Shown here: positions 8,115-15,592 of the stretch, one piece after another
How positions within the stretch are numbered: the stretch's first letter is position 1
Layout: each line of letters opens with the position of its first letter
Source of the DNA: Azophilus sp964638775
Lineage (GTDB): Bacteria; Pseudomonadota; Gammaproteobacteria; Pseudomonadales; Azotimanducaceae
Reading direction: 5' to 3'
DNA: 64,000 bases
Assembly: GCA_964638775.1 (NCBI GenBank)
Contig: CAZWZH010000229.1
Coordinates: 3,542-67,541, forward strand
Position numbers and translations under genes: made by a program
The notes under the pieces: generated by a model
Told to the model about the DNA's origin: nothing
What the model saw: the letters and a program-made list of their open reading frames with translations, nothing else
Database searches by the model: none

Positions 8115-10142
8115 TCAGGCACGTTTGCCCCGCCGCCGCCTCCGACGCGACGCCAGGGCCGTGACGTTGCTGCCTTGCGAGGCTGTGCCGCGGTCGGGGA
8201 GCGGCAACGCCGATTCCAGGTTGGGAAACGGATCGCTGTTGTGCGGGATCGCCATGGCGTTGACGAAATAGTCCTGGAACTTCGGTTCGACGGCTGTTTC
8301 CACCCGCTCGATCCGTCGCACCACCGTCTCGATCTCTTCGCGGGAAGCGTTGTTCAGGAGCGCGATGCGCGCCCCTGTGCCGGCGGCGTTGCCGGCCGGG
8401 CCGGCCTGCTCGAGCGGGCAGTCGGGGATGATTCCCAGCGCCATGGCGTACTTCACGTCGATGTGGCTGCCGAAGGCGCCCGCCAGGCGGATGCTGTCCA
8501 CCGAATCGACTTCCAGGCGGTCCATGAGCAGTTTCACGCCGGAATAGAGGGCGGCCTTCGCCAATTGAATCTGCCGCACATCGTTCTGCGTGACGGAGAT
8601 GACCGGGTCTGAGCGATGCAGCACAAAGGAAAACGTTCGTCCGTCGCGGACCAGCCGCTCGCTCTTGTCCGCCAGGGCATCATTGATGACGCCGTCGCCG
8701 CTCAGAACGCCGGCCAGCAGCATTTCGACAACCGCTTCGATGATCCCGGAGCCACAGATGCCGGTCACGATGCCGCCGGGCACGGACTCGGCGAAGCCCG
8801 GATCGTCCGACCAGAGATCCGAGCCGATGACCTTGATGCGGGTTTCGAGCGTCTGTGGATCGATGCGCACACGCTCGATAGCGCCGGGAGCCGCCCGCTG
8901 GCCGCAACTGATCTGGGCGCCTTCGAAGGCCGGGCCCGTCGGGCTCGAGCAGGCAAGCAGCCGGTGCCGGTTGCCGAGCACGATCTCCGCATTGGTGCCG
9001 ATGTCGACGACGAGGTTGATCCCGTCCCGGTCATGCGGCTGTTCGGAGAGGATCACGCCGGCGGTATCGGCCCCCACGTGTCCGGCGATGCAGGGCAGCA
9101 CATAGGCCACACCGCCGGGATTGACGGCGACGTCGAGATCCCGCGCCGGCACGTACACGGACGTGTCGACGGCCAGGGCGAAGGGCGCACCGCCGAGTTC
9201 CACCGGGCTCAAGCCCAGCAGGAGGTGGTGCATGACCGGGTTGCAGACGAACACGATGCTCAGGATGTCCTCGGCGCCGATGCCCGCGTCCACGCTCGTA
9301 CGGTCGATGAGTTCGTTGATCGCACCCCGCACCGCGTCGGTCATCTCGCGGCTGCCTTCCGGATGCATCATCACGTAGGAGACCCGGCTCATGAGATCCT
9401 CGCCGAACCGGATCTGTGGATTCATCATGCCGTTCGAACAGACCACCTCGCCGCTGGACAGGGTGCAGAGGTGCGCGGCGATGGTGGTGGAACCGACATC
9501 GATGGCGAGCCCCCAGACCTCGTCCCGGTACCCGGGCCACAGCGCGATGATTTCCCGGTCCCGGTGCACGGCCACCGTGACGGACCACTTGCCCTCGCGT
9601 AGCGCCGGCTGGAGACCGGCAGTGACCCGGTTGTCGCAGGACAGGCCGGTGAGATTCCACTGCTCTTTCAGCGCTTCCCGGAGCCGCGTAAGGTCGCTTC
9701 TGGCGTCCTGGAGGAGCGCTTCCTCCACTTCGACGTAGTAAAGCTGAACCACGGGGTCGAGTTCGATAGCTCGCCGGTCTGCCTCCTTGCGGACCACCTG
9801 GCGGTGTACCTGGCTTTCCGGCGGCACATCGATGACGAGGTCGCCCTGGACGGTGGCATGGCAGCTCAGGCGTCGGCCCGGCGCCAGGGGCTTGCGCCTG
9901 GAGCCGTAGTCCCGTTCGGTGGCCGTGAACGGTGAGAGGTGCTCTTTCCTGGAGACGATGCCGTGTTTCGGAAAGTCGCCTTCGCTGCACAGGATCTGGC
10001 AGCGCCCGCACAGGCCCCTGCCGCCGCAGATCGAGGCGATGTCGACACCGATTTCCCGAGCCGCGTCCAGAACGGATGTACCGAGCGGAAAGGTACCGCG
10101 CCGGCCGGCCGGAGTGAAGACGACTTTGGCGTTGGTTTGCAT
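8115..10142 (-). CDS. RACo-type reductive activator of corrinoid proteins
   Basis: The 675-residue protein begins with a plant-type [2Fe-2S] ferredoxin domain (C39, C45 and C48 in CGGRGLCGRC, and C94). A large ASKHA-fold domain (COG3894/DUF4445) follows, with phosphate-binding motifs such as AIDVGSTTIAAH, VVDIGTNAEIVLG and LAGAFGSHID. Proteins of this family reduce inactivated Co(II) corrinoid back to Co(I), so that B12-dependent methyltransferases can work again. The polyarginine C-terminus is unusual. It lies 12 nt downstream of the pterin methyltransferase, inside the mttB operon, and is expected to serve the corrinoid protein at 52183-52902. Confidence 0.9.
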   Translation of the reverse strand: MQTNAKVVFTPAGRRGTFPLGTSVLDAAREIGVDIASICGGRGLCGRCQILCSEGDFPKHGIVSRKEHLSPFTATERDYGSRRKPLAPGRRLSCHATVQGDLVIDVPPESQVHRQVVRKEADRRAIELDPVVQLYYVEVEEALLQDARSDLTRLREALKEQWNLTGLSCDNRVTAGLQPALREGKWSVTVAVHRDREIIALWPGYRDEVWGLAIDVGSTTIAAHLCTLSSGEVVCSNGMMNPQIRFGEDLMSRVSYVMMHPEGSREMTDAVRGAINELIDRTSVDAGIGAEDILSIVFVCNPVMHHLLLGLSPVELGGAPFALAVDTSVYVPARDLDVAVNPGGVAYVLPCIAGHVGADTAGVILSEQPHDRDGINLVVDIGTNAEIVLGNRHRLLACSSPTGPAFEGAQISCGQRAAPGAIERVRIDPQTLETRIKVIGSDLWSDDPGFAESVPGGIVTGICGSGIIEAVVEMLLAGVLSGDGVINDALADKSERLVRDGRTFSFVLHRSDPVISVTQNDVRQIQLAKAALYSGVKLLMDRLEVDSVDSIRLAGAFGSHIDVKYAMALGIIPDCPLEQAGPAGNAAGTGARIALLNNASREEIETVVRRIERVETAVEPKFQDYFVNAMAIPHNSDPFPNLESALPLPDRGTASQGSNVTALASRRRRRRGKRA

Positions 10143-10154
10143 GGCTCGCCGGGC

Positions 10155-11057
10155 TCAGGCCCGGCGGCGGCGCCCCCGTTCCCGTCGCCGCCCGCCGTTC
10201 GCGGCCTGTGGGACCGGCTCGCGGTATTGCCGGATCCAGCGTGAACAGTCGGGATCGTTGCCCATCATGACATCGGCGCCGAGCACGGCCTGCATCACCT
10301 CGGTGTGCAACGGGTTGGTGATCGCCGACGTGAGGCCGGCGCCGATGGCCATGGTCAGGAAGGCGCTGTTGATGCCGCCCCGGTTCGGCAGGCCGAAACT
10401 CACGTTCGAGGCGCCGCAGGTGGTGTTCACCTTCAGTTCGCTGCGCAGGCGCCTGACGATGTGCATCACCTGGCGCCCGGCGCTGTTGATGGCCCCGATG
10501 GGCATCACCAGGGGGTCGACCACCACGTCGCTCCGCGGGATGCCGTGGTCGGCGGCGCGCTCGACGATCTTCCTGGCAACCTCGAAGCGCACGTCCGGGT
10601 CTTCCGAGATGCCGGACTCGTCGTTGGAAATGGCGACCACGGCGGCACCGTGCTTCGCGACCAGGGGGAGTACCGACTCGAGCCGGTCTTCCTCGCCGGT
10701 CACGGAATTGACGAGCGCCTTGCCCTGGTAGACGGCCAAGCCCGACTCCAGCGCCGCCACGATGGAGGAGTCGATGGACAGCGGCACGTCGGTGACCTGC
10801 TGAACCAGCCTGACCGCTTCGGCCAGGATCGCCGGTTCGTCCGCGAGCGGGATGCCTGCGTTGACGTCGAGCATGTGCGCTCCGGCCTGCACCTGGGCGA
10901 TGGCATCGGCCGTCACCCGGCTGTAGTCGCCTGCCTTCATCTCGGCGGCCAGCACCTTGCGGCCCGTCGGATTGATGCGCTCGCCGATGATCGCGAAGGG
11001 CCGGTCGAAGCCGATGACCACTTCCCGGGTGGCGGAACTGACGATGGTATCGGTCAT
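10155..11057 (-). CDS. methylcorrinoid:tetrahydrofolate methyltransferase (pterin-binding, MtgA-like)
   Basis: This 300-residue protein has the pterin-binding TIM-barrel signature of the dihydropteroate synthase/MeTr family: IIGERINPTGRKVLAAEM at the N-terminus, HMLDVNAGIP, LSIDSS and NTTCGASNVSFGLPNR. In betaine-demethylating systems such enzymes move the methyl group from the corrinoid protein to tetrahydrofolate. The ATG at 11057 shares its A with the stop of the upstream metF gene (TGATG), which implies coupling. Upstream codons in this frame are only out-of-frame reading of metF. The C-terminus is an arginine-rich tail like that of the RACo protein next door. Confidence 0.88.
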   Translation of the reverse strand: MTDTIVSSATREVVIGFDRPFAIIGERINPTGRKVLAAEMKAGDYSRVTADAIAQVQAGAHMLDVNAGIPLADEPAILAEAVRLVQQVTDVPLSIDSSIVAALESGLAVYQGKALVNSVTGEEDRLESVLPLVAKHGAAVVAISNDESGISEDPDVRFEVARKIVERAADHGIPRSDVVVDPLVMPIGAINSAGRQVMHIVRRLRSELKVNTTCGASNVSFGLPNRGGINSAFLTMAIGAGLTSAITNPLHTEVMQAVLGADVMMGNDPDCSRWIRQYREPVPQAANGGRRRERGRRRRA

Positions 11058-12067
11058 CAGGCTGCTCCGTATGCCGCTTGGGCCGTTGCGGGTTGCCAGG
11101 GCGTCCGGCCGTCCAGAATGCCGGAGCCTGACACGATCTCGGGGACGCGATGCTCCTGGCGGTAGGCCATGATGTGCACCCCGTGCACCCCGTCGATCTC
11201 GCGCAACTGCTGAATGACGTCCTTGCAGATCTCCACGCCTTCCTGCGCCTGGTCCTTTGCGCCCTTGAGCCGGTCGATGCAGGCGTCCGGAATGAACACG
11301 CCCGGTACGTTCGTGCGTATCCACTCGGCGGCGCGGGCCGATGCCAGCGGGCCTACGCCCGCCAGGATGAACACCTGTTCGTGCAACCCCTCGTCGCGTA
11401 CCCGCTGCATGTACCGCTTGAACCGGTCGATGTCGAAGCAGTATTGCGTCTGGACGAACTGGGCGCCGGCGGCCACTTTCTGGGCGAAGCGGACCGGCCG
11501 GAAGTCATGGGGGGGAGAGAAGGGATTGATGGCGGCGCCCAGAAAGACCCGCGGTGGGCTCTTGATCTTGCGGCCGCTCAGGTATTCGCCCTCGTCGCGC
11601 ATGGTGCGCAGCGTACCGAGCAGGGTCATGCAATCGAGATCGAAGACCGCCTTGGCCTCCGGATGATCGCCGTTCGAGACGGAATCGCCCGTGAGGCACA
11701 GGATGTTGGCCACGCCCATGGCGGAGGCGCCCAGCGCATCGCCCTGTATGGAGATGCGGTTCCGGTCCCGGCAGGTCATCTGCAGGATCATGGCGTAGCC
11801 GCGCCGGGTCAGCAGGGAACAGACACCCACGCTCGACATGTGGCAGTTGCCGCCGGAACCGTCGGTGGCGTTTATGGCATCGACCCAGCCGTCGAACACC
11901 GCGGCCCGTTCGTAGACGTCGTCGGGGTCCGCCGAGTCGGGCGGCGCCACTTCCGCCGTTACGGCAAAGGCGCCGGACCGCAGCACGCGCTCCAGGCGCC
12001 CCGGCGAGACATGTCCGGGCAGTATGGGCAGGTTTTCGCCCGGATCCGGTTCGTCGTCAAACCGCAT
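11057..12067 (-). CDS. metF: methylenetetrahydrofolate reductase (MetF family)
   Basis: The 336-residue protein carries the MetF barrel. Visible elements are AVTAEVAPPDSADPDD at the N-terminus, INATDGSGGNCHMSS, LQMTCRDRNRISIQGD, ILCLTGDSV, and QFVQTQYCFDIDRF followed by FILAGVGPL. It would interconvert methylene- and methyl-THF. In this operon it probably runs in the oxidative direction on methyl groups from betaine, or balances the pools. The start ATG at 12067 overlaps the end of the MetV-like gene by 11 nt. The N-terminal extension that could be read further upstream overlaps that gene and has no family match. Confidence 0.9.
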   Translation of the reverse strand: MRFDDEPDPGENLPILPGHVSPGRLERVLRSGAFAVTAEVAPPDSADPDDVYERAAVFDGWVDAINATDGSGGNCHMSSVGVCSLLTRRGYAMILQMTCRDRNRISIQGDALGASAMGVANILCLTGDSVSNGDHPEAKAVFDLDCMTLLGTLRTMRDEGEYLSGRKIKSPPRVFLGAAINPFSPPHDFRPVRFAQKVAAGAQFVQTQYCFDIDRFKRYMQRVRDEGLHEQVFILAGVGPLASARAAEWIRTNVPGVFIPDACIDRLKGAKDQAQEGVEICKDVIQQLREIDGVHGVHIMAYRQEHRVPEIVSGSGILDGRTPWQPATAQAAYGAA

Positions 12068-12632
12068 GGCTTTGCTCCAGGTGCTGTGCCGGCTGTTGGT
12101 CCTGATACTGTTCCGGGTATTCCTCCGGAGGATGGCCCGGACTTTGCGCCGTATGGCCAGGTTCCGGATACGCATGGCGTCGCCTGACCTCGCGCAGCCA
12201 GGCGGACGTATTCTTCAGACGGTCGTCGGCGGGCGGAAGCACGAAACGGACCGCCTGAAGGTCGGGGTCCAGGCGCCGCCGGCCTTCCCAGGCGACGACC
12301 CAGACGCAGGGCATGTCGGCGATCACCTCGCAATTGCCGTTCGGCCTCACGCCCCCGCAGGGCCCGTTGCGCAATTGCTTCGGGCAGTTCATCGGGCAAG
12401 ACATGCCGGTGAGTTTCAGGGTGCACTGACCGCAGGATTGGGAGTCGAACAGAAAGCCCTTTATCCTCTTCTCCACGGCGAGGAAGTATCCGTCCAGACG
12501 CTCGTAGCCGATGCGCGCGAACAGTGGATGCAGCAAGGCGAGGAAGCTCTCCAGACCGTTGTAGAGACGGGCGAGCCAGCGCGCGTTGCGCACGGACCAG
12601 AGGCGCATTGCGTACTTGTCCATCATCGCCAC
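12057..12632 (-). CDS. MetV-like methylene-THF reductase C-terminal domain protein
   Basis: The 191-residue protein contains the cysteine cluster of the methylene-THF reductase C-terminal (MetV) family: CGQC, CPMNCPKQLRNGPCGG and NGNCEV, between about residues 68 and 102. MetV proteins form complexes with short MetF subunits and bring an iron-sulfur or zinc site. The adjacent, overlapping metF gene supports the same pairing here. The GTG at 12632 is preferred because AGGGGG lies 6-7 nt upstream; ATGs at 12626 and 12623 are alternatives. The C-terminal 40 residues are Pro/Glu/Gln-rich and probably disordered. Confidence 0.8.
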   Translation of the reverse strand: MAMMDKYAMRLWSVRNARWLARLYNGLESFLALLHPLFARIGYERLDGYFLAVEKRIKGFLFDSQSCGQCTLKLTGMSCPMNCPKQLRNGPCGGVRPNGNCEVIADMPCVWVVAWEGRRRLDPDLQAVRFVLPPADDRLKNTSAWLREVRRRHAYPEPGHTAQSPGHPPEEYPEQYQDQQPAQHLEQSHAV

Positions 12633-12686
12633 GTTAGACCCCCTGTTCGCGGGTCGGTTTCTCGAGTGAATCGAATCCCCGCCCGG

Positions 12687-13025
12687 TCACTGTTCTCTCC
12701 CCGGGCTGGGGCATCCGTCCGATACGCCGTGATTCCTGATCAGCGCCAGCAGGCGCTCGTCGGAATAGGCGCTCTCAAGTTCCCGTGCGATTGCGTCGGC
12801 GATTCCCTGCAGGCTGGAGTGGTCTTCGCAGCCGGACTCCAGGCGGCTCCTGTTGCGCACCCACTCGCTCATGTAGGCGTCTTCGCTGCGCTTCCTGGCG
12901 CGCATTGCCGCGCGGTCCACCGCCTGCTGGAAGCGGGGGCTCAAGAGCGCCCTGGCGCGCTTTCTGCCGTTCTTGACGATTACCTGTGAAGGAATGTCGC
13001 GCCAACAGACCACGATTTGCTCCAC
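12687..13025 (-). CDS. small protein of the 'virulence factor' domain family (PF13769-like)
   Basis: The 112-residue protein begins EQIVVCWRDIPSQVIV and continues with KNGRKRARALLSPRFQQAVDRAA. This pattern is known from a small family annotated only as 'virulence factor', which is often encoded beside MttB-type methyltransferase genes. It starts with GTG, 3 nt after the DUF1638 gene, so it is co-transcribed. It has no signal peptide or membrane segment. Nothing in the sequence supports a virulence role; an accessory function in one-carbon or corrinoid chemistry is more plausible from context (inference). Confidence 0.7.
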   Translation of the reverse strand: MEQIVVCWRDIPSQVIVKNGRKRARALLSPRFQQAVDRAAMRARKRSEDAYMSEWVRNRSRLESGCEDHSSLQGIADAIARELESAYSDERLLALIRNHGVSDGCPSPGREQ

Positions 13026-13028
13026 CGT

Positions 13029-13742
13029 TCAGGCCGCCGTCCGGCAGATGACCCGGTCTTGGGCGCCGGAACCCGACGTCTCCCCACGCACGAATGCGGC
13101 GGTCGAGGTCTCCAGCGCCCCGTAGCCGCAGTGAATGTGGTGGAATTCGAGATTCAGGGTTGCGGCCGCCTGCCTGGCCGCGGCGAGCAGCCCCTCGTCA
13201 CGGGTCTGCGACAGGTAGACGACCCGGCGATAGTTGCCGAAGAACGACTCGGTGAGTTCCGGGTGGCGATCGAGCATGAGGGCGCCCATGACGAACTTCT
13301 CGAAGAAGCGCGCCAGGAAATCCGTGAGGTAGAAGGTTCCCGGCTCCTCGTCCGACAGGCGGCCGAACTCCGGGGCGCCGGCGAAGAACTCGTAGCAGTG
13401 CAGGCCCGGGAGCCGCTCGATGCCCGGCTCCGCGGCCAGTATCCGGTCGATCTCGCCATAGGTGCCGCAATCCGCATAGGCCACGAAGATGCGTCGGTAA
13501 TTGCCGCGGGCCCGGGCAATCTCTTTTCGCAGCCGGTCCGGGATCAATGAGGGCCTGTGGTGCAGCCTGGCATCGATGCAACGGATGCGCAGGTGATCCC
13601 AGCCGTTGGCCTGCCGTATCGCGTGCAGTTCCCTGGCAAGCGCGCCGCAGGCGATCACCAGCACCGGTTCAGGCAACATGTCCGCTTCTCCGGGCATGGC
13701 TTGGGGACGCTGATCGAACGCGGCTGTCAGGACTCGTGACAT
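13029..13742 (-). CDS. DUF1638 protein
   Basis: The 237-residue protein matches the DUF1638 pattern: VLVIACGALARELHAI, then RCIDARLHHRPSLIPDRLRKEI, FVAYADCGTYGEID, and GLHCYEFFAG. The conserved Cys and His residues (ACGAL, DARLHH, ADCGTYG, HCYEFF) look like a metal- or corrinoid-binding site. The family is common in clusters with corrinoid methyltransferases but its reaction is not established. The ATG at 13742 is preceded by AAGGAG and starts 7 nt after the mttB stop. An internal ATG further downstream (MPGEADML...) is a possible alternative. Confidence 0.75.
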   Translation of the reverse strand: MSRVLTAAFDQRPQAMPGEADMLPEPVLVIACGALARELHAIRQANGWDHLRIRCIDARLHHRPSLIPDRLRKEIARARGNYRRIFVAYADCGTYGEIDRILAAEPGIERLPGLHCYEFFAGAPEFGRLSDEEPGTFYLTDFLARFFEKFVMGALMLDRHPELTESFFGNYRRVVYLSQTRDEGLLAAARQAAATLNLEFHHIHCGYGALETSTAAFVRGETSGSGAQDRVICRTAA

Positions 13743-13749
13743 CGCCCGG

Positions 13750-15291
13750 TCACTCCTTGTCCGGCAGTTCCGATTTGCGGCGATCCATGAAAGCCTTGAG
13801 CGCATCGTCGATCGCCTCGTCCAGCGGCGGCGGTTCGTAGTTCGCAAGCGTCTCTTTCCAGATCCGGTTGGCGCGCCGGGCGGCATCGAGTTCACCGTCT
13901 TCGCGCCACTGCTCGAAGCTGTTGTTGTCGGCGACGTTCGAGCGGTAGAAGGCTTTCTCGAAATTCGCCTGGGTATGGGCCGCCCCAAGGAAGTGGCTGT
14001 CGGGGCCGACCTCGCGGATGGCATCCATGGCCATGCCGTTTTCGCTCAGGTCGACGCCCTTCAGCAGCGCGCCGATCATGCCCGCCTGGTCCGCGTCCAT
14101 GACGAACTTCTCGTAGCCCATCGCCAGGCCGCCCTCCAGCCAGCCGGCCGCATGCAGCATGAAATTGACCCCCGCCAGCGCCGCCGCCTGCAGGGTGTTG
14201 GCGGACTCGTAGGCGGCCTGGGCATCGGCAATCTTCGAGGCGCACAACCCGCCGCCGCTGCGGAACGGCACGCCCAGCCGGCGGGCGAGGGCGGCTGCGG
14301 CGTAGAGCACCAGCGTTGGCTCGGGCGAACCGAAAGTGGGCGCCCCGGACTGCATTGAAATCGACGAGGAAAAGGTTCCGAAAATCACGGGTGCGCCGGG
14401 GCGGACGAGCTGCACGAAGGTCATGCCGGCCAGCGCTTCGGCGAGAATCTGGGCCAGGGTGCCGGCGATGGTGACCGGCGACATGGCTCCGGCCAGGATG
14501 AACGGGGAAATCACCGTGGCCTGGTTGTTGCGGGCATAGACCCTGGCGGCGCCGAGCATCGTCGCGTCATAGGTCATCGGCGAGTTGGCGTTGATCAGGC
14601 TGCTGATGACGGTGTTGGCATCGACGAACGCCTCGCCGAAAACGACTTTCGCCATGTCCACCGAGTCCTGGGCCCGGTCGGGGTGTGTCACCGACCCCAT
14701 GAACGGCTTGTCGCTGTACTTGATGTGGGTATAGACCATGTCGAGGTGGCGCTTGGTGACCGGCAGGTCGACGGGCTCGCAGACCGTGCCGCCCGAGTGG
14801 TGCAGGCCCGGGGATGCGGCCGTGAGCTTCACGAAGTTCTTGAAGTCCTCGATGGTGGCGTAGCGCCGGCCCTTGTCCAGGCAGCGCACGAAAGGCGGGC
14901 CGTACGCCGGCGCCAGCACGGTCCGGTTGCCGCCGATGACCACGCTGCGTTCCGGGTTGCGGGCGTGCTGCGTGAATTCCCGGGGTGCGGAGGCCTGGAT
15001 GATCGAACGGCACATCCCGCGCGGGAATCGGACACGCTCGTGATCGATATCGGCGCCCGCCCCGCGGAACGATGCCAGCGCCTCCGGGTCGCCGCGGAAC
15101 TCGATGCCGATTTCCTCGAGGATCGTCTCCGCGTTCTCCTCGATCAGCGCAAGGGCGCCGTCGTCCAGGAGTTCGTAGTAGGGAATCCGCCGCTCGATGA
15201 AGGGCGCCTCGGGCGCGCGCGCCACCAGCCGCAACGCCTGGCGGGCGCTGCGGCCGCCGCTTCGTCTGCGTCTTGATGCTCTTGCTTTCAT
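13750..15291 (-). CDS. MttB-family (trimethylamine methyltransferase-like) methyltransferase, non-pyrrolysine
   Basis: The 513-residue protein has the MttB fold pattern: LIEENAETILEEIGIEF near the N-terminus, FVKLTAASPGLHHSGG, INANSPMTYD, and FGSPEPTLVLYAAAALARRLGVPFRSGGG. The frame is uninterrupted, with no amber codon, so it belongs to the non-pyrrolysine branch. That branch includes the glycine betaine methyltransferase MtgB and related quaternary-amine enzymes. It would transfer a methyl group from its substrate to the corrinoid protein. The N-terminus is Arg-rich, as in the second MttB (52909-54459). It heads the minus-strand operon, with putative operator repeats 140 bp upstream. The exact substrate (betaine, carnitine, proline betaine) is not decidable. 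Confidence 0.85.
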   Translation of the reverse strand: MKARASRRRRSGGRSARQALRLVARAPEAPFIERRIPYYELLDDGALALIEENAETILEEIGIEFRGDPEALASFRGAGADIDHERVRFPRGMCRSIIQASAPREFTQHARNPERSVVIGGNRTVLAPAYGPPFVRCLDKGRRYATIEDFKNFVKLTAASPGLHHSGGTVCEPVDLPVTKRHLDMVYTHIKYSDKPFMGSVTHPDRAQDSVDMAKVVFGEAFVDANTVISSLINANSPMTYDATMLGAARVYARNNQATVISPFILAGAMSPVTIAGTLAQILAEALAGMTFVQLVRPGAPVIFGTFSSSISMQSGAPTFGSPEPTLVLYAAAALARRLGVPFRSGGGLCASKIADAQAAYESANTLQAAALAGVNFMLHAAGWLEGGLAMGYEKFVMDADQAGMIGALLKGVDLSENGMAMDAIREVGPDSHFLGAAHTQANFEKAFYRSNVADNNSFEQWREDGELDAARRANRIWKETLANYEPPPLDEAIDDALKAFMDRRKSELPDKE

Positions 15292-15430
15292 GCGCGTCTT
15301 TGCCTGTTCCCTGGTCTGCCCGAGTGTGGAAATGCAGGCGATGCATCGCCTTCGCTACGTGCGCCGCCACCGTGTTCCGGCCGGCCACCGGAAAGTTTGG
15401 AACAGGGCGGGTTTTACTGCGCGTGAAAGT

Positions 15431-15456
15431 ACGACACTCATGTAAGCGATTACGAC
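15431..15456 (+). promoter_or_regulatory. 21-bp-spaced direct repeat, putative GlxA/AraC-type operator (site A)
   Basis: TACGACAC occurs twice, with its ACGAC core at 15431-15435 and 15452-15456, exactly 21 bp apart. It lies in the middle of the 301-bp region 15292-15592 between the divergent mttB and dimethylglycine dehydrogenase-like genes. I see nothing else convincing in that region. Two-turn spaced direct repeats are typical for AraC-family regulators. Confidence 0.5.
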
Positions 15457-15592
15457 ACAAGGCATGATCGTGCCAATCGCATTGACTAATCTTCGGCGGT
15501 TTGATGCTGTCGGGGCGAAACCGTGCGCTCGACGAGAGAACAGTGAACAGGCGCCAACTTGGGTGACCGGCGGGCGGTAGCAGGCGCGCACT

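Noticed and set aside
13750..15291. Pyrrolysine-dependent MttB
   Set aside because: No in-frame amber codon occurs in this gene or in the second mttB at 52909-54459; both belong to the non-pyrrolysine group.
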